From: Micavibrio aeruginosavorus
GTDB taxonomy: Bacteria > Pseudomonadota > Alphaproteobacteria > Micavibrionales > Micavibrionaceae
Assembly (NCBI GenBank): GCA_003241475.1
Contig: QFQB01000003.1
Span: forward strand, 1-59,226
Direction: 5' to 3'
Length of the DNA: 59,226 nucleotides
Shown: piece after piece, positions 8,153 through 17,184 of the stretch
Numbering within the stretch: the first letter of the stretch is position 1
Layout: each line of letters starts with the position of its first letter
Made by a program: the position numbers and the translations under genes
Notes under the pieces: model-generated
What the model was told of the DNA's origin: nothing
Seen by the model: only the letters and a program-made list of their open reading frames with translations
Databases searched by the model: none

Positions 8153-9148
8153 CTAGAATTTCTTGACGTTCTCAATACGGGCAATCTTATTGTCTTCCAG
8201 CATTTTGTCAAATGCCTTGAAGAAGACACTCCTGTATTCATCGTGTTCCATCAGGATTTCATGTCTTGCGCCCGATAATTCAAGCAATTGGCCATGTGGC
8301 AGGTGGGCGGTGGCATGGCGGATGGCGGCGTTATCGACGATTTCGTCTTTTCCGGCAAGGGCGAACAGGACCGGAATTTTGATCTTTTCAAGCACCGATC
8401 TGCGGTGCATGTAGGCAAGGGACCTTAACGCCTCCGCCGCCCAGCCAAGCGTGGGCTGCCCGACTTGCAAAGCGGCATCGCTTTTCGACCAGAACGCATG
8501 AATGGTATCGCGCAATGGATCGCTGGAGAATTTGTCCATGGCATCGCTTTTGCGGAAATTTTCGCTCCAGTCGGTTCCGCCCGGAATATAGGATGTCTTG
8601 ATCCATGGGCAGAATGTCGTCAAAAGCCGCACGGCAAAACCCGTGAAGGGCGAAAATTTATAGATACCCAAAAACGGCGCGGAGAGGGCGGCGGCATCGA
8701 ATTTTTCAGGATATTCGGACAGGAAGCGCAAGCCCAGATGCCCGCCAAGCGAATGGGCGAGCATGACGAGAGGAATTCTGCCTACATCGGGATGCACGGC
8801 GGCAGGCAGGACGTAGTCTTCGACAAAGAATTTCATGTCGGAGATGTCGGAATCGAATCCGTCTGAATGACGGCGCTGGACGAATTTATTCATGCGGCCC
8901 GAACGTCCCTGATATTGCCAGTCCATGATCCAGAACGCATAGCCGCGGTCCAGCATGTCGTGCGCGACTTCGAAATATTTCTCGCTGAATTCGGACAGGC
9001 CGGTAAAGCAGACGATAACGGCTTTAGGCACGCTGTCTTTTGGGTAAACGCGGCCGTAATGGATTTTATGGCCCGTGGCAGGATTGGTGAACGAGTGCGT
9101 GATCCAGCCCTCGGGGGCCAGAAAGCGCGCGGATAAATCGGGGAGCAT
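8153..9148 (-). CDS. Alpha/beta hydrolase, lysophospholipase/monoglyceride lipase-like
   Basis: A 331-residue serine hydrolase of the Hydrolase_4 (PldB-like) type. It has the oxyanion stretch VIVCFTGLSEFSEKYFEVA near 45, the motif MDWQYQGRSG near 97, and the nucleophile elbow AHSLGG near 153. Asp and His of the triad are probably in LFALAGKDEIVDN and LSGARHEILME near the C-terminus. There is no clear signal peptide, so a cytoplasmic or membrane-associated lipid esterase is inferred; the substrate is unknown. It lies 12 bases downstream of pntB on the same strand. Confidence 0.85.
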   Translation of the reverse strand: MLPDLSARFLAPEGWITHSFTNPATGHKIHYGRVYPKDSVPKAVIVCFTGLSEFSEKYFEVAHDMLDRGYAFWIMDWQYQGRSGRMNKFVQRRHSDGFDSDISDMKFFVEDYVLPAAVHPDVGRIPLVMLAHSLGGHLGLRFLSEYPEKFDAAALSAPFLGIYKFSPFTGFAVRLLTTFCPWIKTSYIPGGTDWSENFRKSDAMDKFSSDPLRDTIHAFWSKSDAALQVGQPTLGWAAEALRSLAYMHRRSVLEKIKIPVLFALAGKDEIVDNAAIRHATAHLPHGQLLELSGARHEILMEHDEYRSVFFKAFDKMLEDNKIARIENVKKF

Positions 9149-9160
9149 ATTTCGTACTTT

Positions 9161-10546
9161 CTATTCCAGAGCTTTGACGACCTGCTCCGTTACTTTTTTG
9201 GCGTCGCCCAGCAGCATGTAGGTGTTGTCGGCGTAAAACAGCGGATTGTCGATCCCCGCATAACCGGATGCCATGGAGCGTTTGATGAAGAACACCGTTT
9301 TGGCTTTTTCAACGTCGAGCACGGGCATGCCGTAAATCGGCGACGAAGAATCCGTTTTTGCGGCGGGATTGGTGATGTCGTTCGCGCCGATGACAAAGGC
9401 AACATCGGCTTGGCCGAAATCGCGGTTGATGTCTTCGAGCTCGAACACTTCGTCATAGGGCACGTTTGCTTCGGCAAGAAGCACGTTCATGTGGCCGGGC
9501 ATGCGCCCCGCGACAGGATGGATGGCGTATTTGACTTCGATGCCTTCATGCTTCAGCGCATCGGCCATTTCGCGCAAGACGTGCTGGGCTTGGGAAACCG
9601 CCATGCCGTAGCCGGGCACGATGATGACTTTTTGCGCGTTCTTCATGATGAAGGCCGCATCTTCGGCCGCGCCGATTTTCGCCGCGCGATCGGAATAATC
9701 CGCACCGCCGGCACCGCTGCTGGCTTCGGCACCGAAACCGCCGAGAACGACGGACAGAAACGAGCGGTTCATGCCTTTGCACATGATGTAGGAAAGAATA
9801 GCGCCCGATGATCCCACAAGCGCGCCCGTAATGATCAAAAGATCGTTTTGCAACGTAAAGCCGATGCCGGCCGCCGCCCATCCGGAATAGGAGTTCAGCA
9901 TGGACACGATCACGGGCATGTCCGCACCGCCGATCGGAATGATGATGAGAACGCCGATCAGAAGCGAGAGCGCAACGATAGCCCAGAAGAACAGCGGCAA
10001 TTGCGTTGCGCACAACATGATAACGAGGAAGATCAGGAAACCTGCAAGACCTGCATTAATAACGTGCTGGCTGGGATAGGTGATAGGCTTGCCCGGAATG
10101 ATGCCTTGCAGTTTGCCAAAGGCGATGATGGAGCCTGTGAAGGTAATCGCGCCGATGGCGGCGCCAAGCGACATTTCGACCAGACTTCCGACCATGATTT
10201 CGCCTTCATAGCCGATGCCGTAGGTTTCGGGCGCCAAGAATGCGGCGGCGGCCACAAACACGGCGGCAAGGCCGACGAGGGAATGGAAAGCCGCAACGAG
10301 CTGCGGCAACGCCGTCATATTGATTTTTTCAGCGACGATAAATCCGATGCCGCCGCCGATAGACAGACCGAGCAAAATCAGCCAAGGCGATTCAACGGCG
10401 ATGATGGTCGTGATGATGGCGATGGCCATCCCGACCATGCCGCAGAGCAACCCGTTGCGCGAGCTTTCGGGATGCGAGAGTCCGCGAAGCGCGAAGATGA
10501 AGAGAATGCCGGAAACCAGATAGGCGAAATCGGAAAGCGTGTCCAT
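9161..10546 (-). CDS. pntB: NAD(P) transhydrogenase subunit beta PntB
   Basis: Beta subunit of the proton-translocating transhydrogenase, which uses proton-motive force to make NADPH from NADH. From the ATG at 10546 (MDTLSDFAYLVSGILFIFAL) the product is 461 residues. It has about nine membrane helices, then the NADP-binding dIII domain with GYGMAVSQAQHVLREM, HPVAGRMPGHMNVLLAEA and GANDITNPAA. The frame is open further upstream but that start would overlap pntAB. The start lies one base after the pntAB stop. Confidence 0.95.
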   Translation of the reverse strand: MDTLSDFAYLVSGILFIFALRGLSHPESSRNGLLCGMVGMAIAIITTIIAVESPWLILLGLSIGGGIGFIVAEKINMTALPQLVAAFHSLVGLAAVFVAAAAFLAPETYGIGYEGEIMVGSLVEMSLGAAIGAITFTGSIIAFGKLQGIIPGKPITYPSQHVINAGLAGFLIFLVIMLCATQLPLFFWAIVALSLLIGVLIIIPIGGADMPVIVSMLNSYSGWAAAGIGFTLQNDLLIITGALVGSSGAILSYIMCKGMNRSFLSVVLGGFGAEASSGAGGADYSDRAAKIGAAEDAAFIMKNAQKVIIVPGYGMAVSQAQHVLREMADALKHEGIEVKYAIHPVAGRMPGHMNVLLAEANVPYDEVFELEDINRDFGQADVAFVIGANDITNPAAKTDSSSPIYGMPVLDVEKAKTVFFIKRSMASGYAGIDNPLFYADNTYMLLGDAKKVTEQVVKALE

Positions 10547-10547
10547 A

Positions 10548-10985
10548 TTATGCGGCGTCCTTTGCGACAGGAGCAGGGGTTGGTTTTTTCTTGAACATGG
10601 AAAGCATGCGGCGCGTGACGATAAAACCGCCGAAGATATTGATCGAGGCAAGGATCACGGCAAAAAAGCCCATCAGTTTCGACATGCTGAAATCCGAAGG
10701 TCCGGCGGCGATCAATGCGCCGACGATAATGACCGAAGAAATAGCGTTTGTGATGCCCATCAGCGGCGAATGCAAAGCAGGCGTTACGCGCCAGACGACG
10801 TAATAGCCAACAAAGCAGGAAAGGGCGAATACGGTCAGGCCGCTCATGAAGAAGTAATCGGCATGCGTGTTCGCGGCATCCGCCACGATATGTCCTGCGT
10901 CCGCCGCGAGCGCCGCCGCTTCTTCGGCAACCTTCTGGGCGCGGGTCAGAAAATCCTGAGAGTTTGTATTGGGTGCTGCTGTCAT
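10548..10985 (-). CDS. pntAB: NAD(P) transhydrogenase membrane subunit PntAB
   Basis: Small membrane part of the transhydrogenase alpha subunit, separate from the NAD-binding part as in Rhodospirillum rubrum. The 145-residue protein has a hydrophilic Ala-rich N-terminus (about 40 residues), then three to four membrane helices including FFMSGLTVFALSCFVGYYVV and LMGFFAVILASINIFGGF, and a Lys/Pro/Ala tail. It lies 17 bases after pntAA and one base before pntB. Confidence 0.92.
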   Translation of the reverse strand: MTAAPNTNSQDFLTRAQKVAEEAAALAADAGHIVADAANTHADYFFMSGLTVFALSCFVGYYVVWRVTPALHSPLMGITNAISSVIIVGALIAAGPSDFSMSKLMGFFAVILASINIFGGFIVTRRMLSMFKKKPTPAPVAKDAA

Positions 10986-11002
10986 GGTCTATGTCCTTGT
11001 CA

Positions 11003-12142
11003 TCAGGATTTGTTGGCGAAGTTCGGATGGATCACGGCGCCGTCTTTTGTAAGAGCAAGGCCTTTGATCACATCGTCTTCCCAGTTGATTTTGAGCGAGG
11101 CGGATTCCTTGTCGATGACAAGGCCCAGAAGGTTGAGAATGTTGCGCGCATACAAGGCGGACGCATCGGTGGCCAGACGGCTGGGCACGTTTCTATGGCC
11201 GACGATTTTCACGCCATGTTTGACGACAACTTCGCCGGCAATGGAAAGCTCGCAGTTGCCGCCGCTTTCGACGGCGAGATCGACGATCACCGATCCAGGC
11301 TTCATTGATTCCACCATTTTGGCGGTGACGAGTTTTGGCGCGGGGCGACCGGGGATCAACGCCGTGGTGATCACGATATCTTGTTTGGCGATCGTTTCCT
11401 CCACCAGCTTGGCTTGCTTTTCCTTATATTCCGCCGACATTTCTTTGGCGTAGCCTCCGGCGGTTTCGGCGGCTTTGAATTCTTCGTCCTGAACGGCGAT
11501 GAAGGTGCCGCCCAGAGATTCAACCTGTTCTTTGGCGGCAGGACGAACATCGTTCGCGGATACGACCGCGCCCAAACGTTTGGCGGTGGCGATAGCCTGC
11601 AAGCCGGCAACGCCGGCGCCCATGACAAAAACGCGGGCAGGGGCGATGGTGCCTGCGGCCGTCATCATCATCGGGAAGGCGCGGGAAAATTCTGCTGCCG
11701 CGTCGAGCACGGCCTTATAGCCCGCAAGGTTTGATTGCGAGGACAAAACATCCATCGCCTGCGCGCGGGTGATGCGTGGCACCAGTTCCATGGAAAACGC
11801 ATCCACGCCTTTGGCGGCGGCGGCGGAAATAAGGTCGCCGTTTTGATAGGGGGCGAATAAACCAACCAGCAACGCGCCTTTTTTCAGGTCGGCCAGATCG
11901 GAGGCTTCAACCTGAACCTTGAGAATGATATCGGCGGAAGCCGTAGCGGCGGCGCGGCCATCCACAATTTTCGCGCCAGCATCTTCATAGGCTTTGTCGA
12001 GATAGGAGGAGGCTTCGCCTGCGCCTTTTTCGACGACCAGCGTTGCGCCGAGCGCGATCAGTTTTTTCACGGTTTCCGGCGTGGCGGCAACGCGTTTTTC
12101 GTAATCTGTGGTTTCCTTGGCAACGGCAATCGTAATGGCCAC
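11003..12142 (-). CDS. pntA: NAD(P) transhydrogenase NAD-binding subunit PntAA
   Basis: NAD-binding dI subunit (379 residues). It opens ITIAVAKETTDYEKRVAATP, typical of the alanine dehydrogenase/transhydrogenase family, with the Rossmann motif VFVMGAGVAGLQAIATAKRLGA and the segment VIVDLAVESGGNCE. The preferred start is a GTG at 12142 with GGGAG about eight bases upstream; the frame runs on to 12394 but that extension overlaps the divergent tolC promoter and is unlike the family. First gene of a five-gene minus-strand run. Confidence 0.93.
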   Translation of the reverse strand: MAITIAVAKETTDYEKRVAATPETVKKLIALGATLVVEKGAGEASSYLDKAYEDAGAKIVDGRAAATASADIILKVQVEASDLADLKKGALLVGLFAPYQNGDLISAAAAKGVDAFSMELVPRITRAQAMDVLSSQSNLAGYKAVLDAAAEFSRAFPMMMTAAGTIAPARVFVMGAGVAGLQAIATAKRLGAVVSANDVRPAAKEQVESLGGTFIAVQDEEFKAAETAGGYAKEMSAEYKEKQAKLVEETIAKQDIVITTALIPGRPAPKLVTAKMVESMKPGSVIVDLAVESGGNCELSIAGEVVVKHGVKIVGHRNVPSRLATDASALYARNILNLLGLVIDKESASLKINWEDDVIKGLALTKDGAVIHPNFANKS

Positions 12143-12287
12143 GGGGCACTCCCTGTTATAAGGCGTAGAAGGATTGGAAATCTGCCAGAACATTGCCTCA
12201 GCATGCCGGTTTTGTGAAGCCCTTAGGGGCGAATGTTGCCAGCCTATCAACAGGGTATCTCGCTCTGTTGGGGGTATGGGAATATGC

Positions 12288-12315
12288 TTGCGTAAAAGCC
12301 TGTAAATGCTAAGAT
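12288..12315 (+). promoter_or_regulatory. Candidate promoter of the type I secretion operon
   Basis: TTGCGT (12288-12293), a 16-bp spacer and TAAGAT (12310-12315) stand 48 bases upstream of the tolC-family ATG. They lie in the 220-bp divergent gap with pntA. Moderate match only. Confidence 0.4.
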
Positions 12316-12362
12316 TCAGGGGCAAGGTTCCTTGCGTCGAATTGCTTTTCGGAAAATATTTT

Positions 12363-13712
12363 ATGTTGCGCCGCCGTACGCATTTATATGCCATCGCAAG
12401 TGTGTTGTGCCTTTTGACATGGTCGGAGGCGCAAGCCGAGACTTTGCGCGATGCGGTGACGGCTGCGATCGTCTCTCACCCTGCCGTCGATATCGCCAAT
12501 GCGCAACGCGATGCGGCATCCGAAGCGGAGAGCGAAGAATTCTCCAATCTGTTTCCGGAAATCAGCACCACCGCAACAGGTGGGCGCATGTTCGGGAACA
12601 ACGCGACCTCTCGCGGGCTGACCGTTTCGCGCGGCGAGGCGTATTCGTGGCTGTGGGAAGGCAATGCCTCGATCACGCAACCGATCTTCAATGGATTCGA
12701 AACCTATAACCGCATCGATGCCGCGCGCGCGCGCGAAGGCGCATCCGAATTAACGCTGGCCGATGCGAAACAGGGCTTGGCTCTGCGGGCCGCGCAATCG
12801 TTTTTCAATGTGATGCGCGCGCAAGAGGCGTACAACAAAACCGTATCCTATCAGGACCGCATCAAGGATTATCTGAAACGCATTCACGGCATGGTCGAAG
12901 GCGGCGCGGCGGACGCTTCCGAAGAGGCGCAGGCCAAGAATATTCAGGCGCAGCTGGAAAATTCCGTCGCCGAGATGGAAGGGCAGGTCAAGCTGGCGCT
13001 CGCCGATTATGCCGAAGCGACGGGATCGATGCCGAGCGGCGAATTGCAGGAGACGGAAGCGCCGAAGGATCAAGGATTTTCCGATATGCAGGAGGCCATC
13101 GAATTTGCCTCGAAAAATCACCCTTTGATTTTGTCCGCGCACAAAAACCTTGAAGCCGAAGACGACGAGGTGAGCGCTGAAAAAGGCGTGCTGTTGCCTG
13201 ATCTGGACGGCGAGCTTTCCTATCTGAAGCGCGACCAGAAAGAAGAAATCGGCGGCGAGGTTGTCGATGGCCGCGCGGTCATGCGCGCCAGCTGGAATTT
13301 CTCGACGGGCGGCGCGCAGTTGGCCCGCATCCGCAAAGCCAAGGCGGAACGCTCCGAAGCGCTGGCCAGAACGGCGCAGGCCCAGCGCGAAATCGAACGC
13401 GATATCCGCAAAGCCTATGCGGAATATGAAACGGCGGAAAAGCAAAAAGAACTGAATGCCCGCCGCGCGACGGTGACAAAGGAATTGTTCGACACCTACA
13501 CCAAGCAATTCGAGGCGTCCAAGGTCCGGTTGCTTCAGCTGATGCAGGCGGAAAATCAGGTGTTCACAACCGAGCTCGAGCAAATCAATTCGAATTACCG
13601 CCTCAAGATGGCGGAATATTCCGTTCTGGCGAGCGCGGGGCGCTTGCTTGATGCGTTGAATATCGATCCGGCTACAACGCCGGATAAAACACAGCCTGCG
13701 GCGGGTGAGTGA
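12363..13712 (+). CDS. TolC-family outer membrane channel of a type I secretion system
   Basis: Outer membrane efflux/secretion channel. From the ATG at 12363 the product is 449 residues, with a signal peptide (LYAIASVLCLLTWSEAQA) and cleavage before ETLRDAVTAAIVSHP, the usual TolC opening. Two long helical OEP repeats follow, with the beta segments WEGNASITQPIFNG and ASWNFSTGGAQLARI, and the late RLLQLMQAENQVFTTELEQI. The in-frame ATG at 12306 would precede the signal peptide and is rejected. It overlaps the ABC gene by one base (ATGA), so this is the outer membrane part of a dedicated exporter. Confidence 0.92.
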   Translation: MLRRRTHLYAIASVLCLLTWSEAQAETLRDAVTAAIVSHPAVDIANAQRDAASEAESEEFSNLFPEISTTATGGRMFGNNATSRGLTVSRGEAYSWLWEGNASITQPIFNGFETYNRIDAARAREGASELTLADAKQGLALRAAQSFFNVMRAQEAYNKTVSYQDRIKDYLKRIHGMVEGGAADASEEAQAKNIQAQLENSVAEMEGQVKLALADYAEATGSMPSGELQETEAPKDQGFSDMQEAIEFASKNHPLILSAHKNLEAEDDEVSAEKGVLLPDLDGELSYLKRDQKEEIGGEVVDGRAVMRASWNFSTGGAQLARIRKAKAERSEALARTAQAQREIERDIRKAYAEYETAEKQKELNARRATVTKELFDTYTKQFEASKVRLLQLMQAENQVFTTELEQINSNYRLKMAEYSVLASAGRLLDALNIDPATTPDKTQPAAGE

Positions 13713-15862
13713 TGAGTGCTGATCTCACGCCCAAAACAGTCGATGCGCAAAGCGTCGATCCCTTGCTGTCCTGCCTTGTTTATCTGACGGCCCATTACGG
13801 TCATGCGAAATCGGCGCAAGCCATCACGGCGGGGCTGGCGTATGATGAAAAGAATATGGGGCCGAACCTGTTCTGCGAGGCGGCAGAAAAAACGGGCCTG
13901 AAAGCCAAGATCGTTTACCGCGACAAGATCAAGAAAATATCCGCGCCCGTGCTACCCGTGGTTCTGGTTTTGAAGAATGCGCAAGCCTGCGTGCTTTTGA
14001 AAATCAGCACGGATGAACATAACGCCTTGATCTGGTCGCCGGAAACAGGCGCGGAGCGCACGGTCAAGCTCACCGACCTCAAGCAATCTTATACGGGCTA
14101 TGCCATCTTCACGCATCCTTACGCGGATATGTCTGAAACAGACGGCCCGAAAATTCAAGAGGCGCACAAGCATTGGTTCTGGGGACCGATGTGGGAGGTG
14201 CGCGAAATTTACTGGAAGGTTGTGGCGGCCGCCATTCTCATCAACTTGTTTGCGCTCACCAGCCCGATCTTCATGATGAACATCTACAACCGCGTTTTGC
14301 CCAACCATGCGGTGGAGACGGGATGGGTTCTAGCTATCGGTGCGATCACGGTGTTCGGGTTCGATTTCATCATGCGCACGTTGCGCGGCTATTTTATCGA
14401 TCTGGCAGGGCGCCGCGTCGATGTAATCGCCGCCAAACGCATCTTCGATCAATTGATGAACATGAAGCTGGCCGGACGCCCCAGATCATCCGGCGCCTTC
14501 GCCAACATGCTCCGCGATTTCGATTCCGTGCGTGATTTTACGACCTCCGCAACATTGACGGGACTGGTCGATTTGCCGTTCGCTTTGCTGTTCCTTGTTG
14601 TGATCTGGATTTTGGGTGGCGGCGTGGCGTTCATGCTGGCGGGACTTATCATCCTTGTGATGCTGGCGGGCTATGCGCTTCAGGTGCCGCTACGCAATTA
14701 CGTGCGCAAATCCACACGTTCCGCCGAAGCGAAACACGGTCTTCTGGTCGAGGCGATTTCCGGCTTGGAAACCATCAAGGCGATTGGCGCGGACGGAAGA
14801 TTGCGCGCACGCTACGGCGATCAGGTCGCGGAAAACGCCTACTATTCGCAAGGCTCGCGCTTCATCTCCGCGCTGGGCGGCAACATTGCGGCGCTGATCC
14901 AGCAAATCTCCGCGATCATCATCATCCTGATCGGCATGTATATGGTCAAGGAAGGCGATATGAGCGTGGGCGCGCTGATCGCCTGCGTGATGCTCGGCGG
15001 TCGCGCCATCGCGCCTATCGGTCAGGTGGCGAACCTGATGAGCCGTTATCATTCCGCACGCTCTGCCATGAAAACCATCGACGGCATCATGAGCAAGCCG
15101 GTCGAGCGCCCCGTCGATGCAAAATTCCTGCACCGTCCGGACCTGAAAGGAAAAATCCAGTTCAAGAATGTGACTTTCGCGTATCCCGGTGCGAACCGCA
15201 AATCGCTGGACGATGTGTCCTTTACGATCAACCCCGGCGAGCGGGTAGGGATCGTCGGCCGCATTGGATCAGGCAAGAGCACGATCGCGCGCTTGATGAT
15301 GGGATTGTACGACCCAAGCGAGGGGACGATTTTGGTGGACGATACGGACTACCGTCAGATCGACCCCGCCGATCTGCGCCGGAACATGGCCTATATCGCG
15401 CAGGATGTCGTGCTGTTTAGCGGCTCCGTGCGCGACAACATCACGGCCAGCGTTCCGCATGCAACCGAAGAGGAAATTCTTGGCGCGTCCAAAGAAGCGG
15501 GCGTGCATGAATTTATTGCGCGCCACCCAATGGGATATGACGCGCCGGTGGGCGAACGCGGCGAGGGGCTTTCGGGCGGCCAGCGCCAGACGATTGCGCT
15601 CGCGCGCGCCATGCTTCTCAAACCGAATATGTTCGTGTGCGACGAGCCGACGAACGCGATGGATGTGCAGGCCGAAGCCTCCTTTACGGCGCACATCGGG
15701 CGCTATGCGAAGAACAAGACGTTGGTGCTTATCACGCACCGCCAGCAATTGCTACCTTTGGTGGATCGCCTGATTTTGATCGATCAGGGAAAAGTGGTCG
15801 CCGATGGGCCGCGCGACAAGGTTCTGGAGACGATTGCCCGCGGAATCGAGGTGCCCAAATGA
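13712..15862 (+). CDS. Type I secretion ABC transporter (permease-ATPase, LapB-like)
   Basis: Inner membrane exporter of 716 residues that powers secretion. An N-terminal C39-like domain (about 1-135, DPLLSCLVYLTAHYG) lacks an evident catalytic Cys-His pair, so it is probably a docking domain, as in RTX exporters. Six membrane helices span about 165-440. The ATPase has Walker A GRIGSGKST (~517), signature LSGGQRQ (~619), Walker B MFVCDEPT (~640) and H-loop ITHR (~674). The ATG at 13712 overlaps the tolC stop; an in-frame GTG lies one codon upstream. The 3' end overlaps the hlyD-type gene by four bases. Confidence 0.94.
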   Translation: MSADLTPKTVDAQSVDPLLSCLVYLTAHYGHAKSAQAITAGLAYDEKNMGPNLFCEAAEKTGLKAKIVYRDKIKKISAPVLPVVLVLKNAQACVLLKISTDEHNALIWSPETGAERTVKLTDLKQSYTGYAIFTHPYADMSETDGPKIQEAHKHWFWGPMWEVREIYWKVVAAAILINLFALTSPIFMMNIYNRVLPNHAVETGWVLAIGAITVFGFDFIMRTLRGYFIDLAGRRVDVIAAKRIFDQLMNMKLAGRPRSSGAFANMLRDFDSVRDFTTSATLTGLVDLPFALLFLVVIWILGGGVAFMLAGLIILVMLAGYALQVPLRNYVRKSTRSAEAKHGLLVEAISGLETIKAIGADGRLRARYGDQVAENAYYSQGSRFISALGGNIAALIQQISAIIIILIGMYMVKEGDMSVGALIACVMLGGRAIAPIGQVANLMSRYHSARSAMKTIDGIMSKPVERPVDAKFLHRPDLKGKIQFKNVTFAYPGANRKSLDDVSFTINPGERVGIVGRIGSGKSTIARLMMGLYDPSEGTILVDDTDYRQIDPADLRRNMAYIAQDVVLFSGSVRDNITASVPHATEEEILGASKEAGVHEFIARHPMGYDAPVGERGEGLSGGQRQTIALARAMLLKPNMFVCDEPTNAMDVQAEASFTAHIGRYAKNKTLVLITHRQQLLPLVDRLILIDQGKVVADGPRDKVLETIARGIEVPK

Positions 15863-17184
15863 AGCAAGACGATGACCGCATCGACCTGCAATTCATGGAA
15901 GAGCTTGAAGCCGCCGTCCGCTTGAAGCCGTCGCGCACATCGAATTTGATGCTGACCAGCGTGGGCGCGCTGGTTGTCATTCTCCTTGGCTGGATGGCGT
16001 TTTCGGATATCGACGAGATGACGCACGGCGAGGGACAGGTGGTGCCGTCGTCCGAAATCCAGATCGTCCAGAGTCTTGAAGGAGGCGTATTAAAGGAATT
16101 GATGGTCAGCGAAGGCGATCTCGTTCAAAAGGACCAGCCGCTGGCCAAGATAAGCGATGTGGCGTTCGCTTCCGAAGAGCGCGGCACGGCGGCAAAGCAG
16201 GAATCCCTGCAGATCAAGAAAATCCGTCTGGAGGCCGAGGTGAACGGCAAGCCGTTTGCAATTCCGGCTGAACTCGCGGCAAAAGCGCCGGACATTGCCC
16301 ACAACGAAGAGCAACTTTATCAATCGCGCCAGCGCGAATTGACCAACGGCAAGGCGATTTTAACCGATCGCATCAACCGTGCGCAGGCACAGCTGTCCGA
16401 AGTCGCGGCCAAAATATCGCGCCTGTCCGAGAGCAAGAAGCTCACGCAGCAGGAGCTGGCCATCACCCAAAAGATGGTGGAGCAAAAGGCCGTTCCGCAG
16501 CTGGACGCCATTCGCCTGAACCGCGAGTTGAATGAAATCAGCGGACAGATCAACGAAGCCGCCGAGGAGCGCACGGGGCTGCAGTCGGAATTGGGAGCCG
16601 CGCAAAAAGAGCGCGAGGACACGGACAATAAATTCCGCTCGCAAGCGCTCGGCGAATTGAACGAGACGCAGACGGAATTGTCGCAGTTGAATGAAAACCT
16701 GACGGCGATCGGTGACCGCGTGGACAGATCGGAACTTCGTAGCCCCGTGGAAGGGATCGTCAACAAGATCATGCTGAAAACCATCGGCGGCGTGGTGGAG
16801 CCTGCCATGAAGCTGATGGAAATCGTGCCGACGGATGATAAACTTAAAATTATTGCGCGCGTCCCGCCCAGCGAGATCGCGTTTTTGCATCCGGGGCAAA
16901 AGGTAAAGGTAAAAATTTCCGCCTATGATCCGCAGCGCTATGGTTCGTTGGACGGCGAACTGGTGCGCATCGGCGCGAACAGCGTGCGCGACGGGGAAGA
17001 CAATATCTTCTTCGAGATCGAAGTGCGCACGAATGAAAATCATCTGGGTACGGCGGAAAAGCCGCTTCCCATTACGCCGGGCATGGTGGCGCAGGTGGAA
17101 ATCATTACAGGTGAGCGTTCGATCCTTGAGTATCTGATGAAGCCGGTCTTGCGCGCCAAAGACCGCGCGTTGACCGAACGATGA
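15859..17184 (+). CDS. HlyD-family periplasmic adaptor of the type I secretion system
   Basis: Membrane fusion protein of 441 residues linking the ABC exporter to the TolC channel. There is one membrane helix near 28-47 (LMLTSVGALVVILLGWMAF), then a lipoyl half-motif (GQVVPSSEIQIVQSLEGG), a long coiled-coil hairpin (about 100-280), the second lipoyl half (LRSPVEGIVNKIMLKTIGG) and a beta-barrel with PGQKVKVKISAYDPQRYG, all typical of HlyD/LapC. Overlaps of 4 bp on both sides imply translational coupling. A longer in-frame extension to 15637 lies inside the ABC gene and is rejected. Confidence 0.93.
   Translation: MKQDDDRIDLQFMEELEAAVRLKPSRTSNLMLTSVGALVVILLGWMAFSDIDEMTHGEGQVVPSSEIQIVQSLEGGVLKELMVSEGDLVQKDQPLAKISDVAFASEERGTAAKQESLQIKKIRLEAEVNGKPFAIPAELAAKAPDIAHNEEQLYQSRQRELTNGKAILTDRINRAQAQLSEVAAKISRLSESKKLTQQELAITQKMVEQKAVPQLDAIRLNRELNEISGQINEAAEERTGLQSELGAAQKEREDTDNKFRSQALGELNETQTELSQLNENLTAIGDRVDRSELRSPVEGIVNKIMLKTIGGVVEPAMKLMEIVPTDDKLKIIARVPPSEIAFLHPGQKVKVKISAYDPQRYGSLDGELVRIGANSVRDGEDNIFFEIEVRTNENHLGTAEKPLPITPGMVAQVEIITGERSILEYLMKPVLRAKDRALTER

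Noticed and set aside
13712..14120. Active C39 peptidase domain on the ABC exporter
   Set aside because: No paired catalytic Cys and His in the expected motifs; more like the inactive docking domain of RTX exporters.
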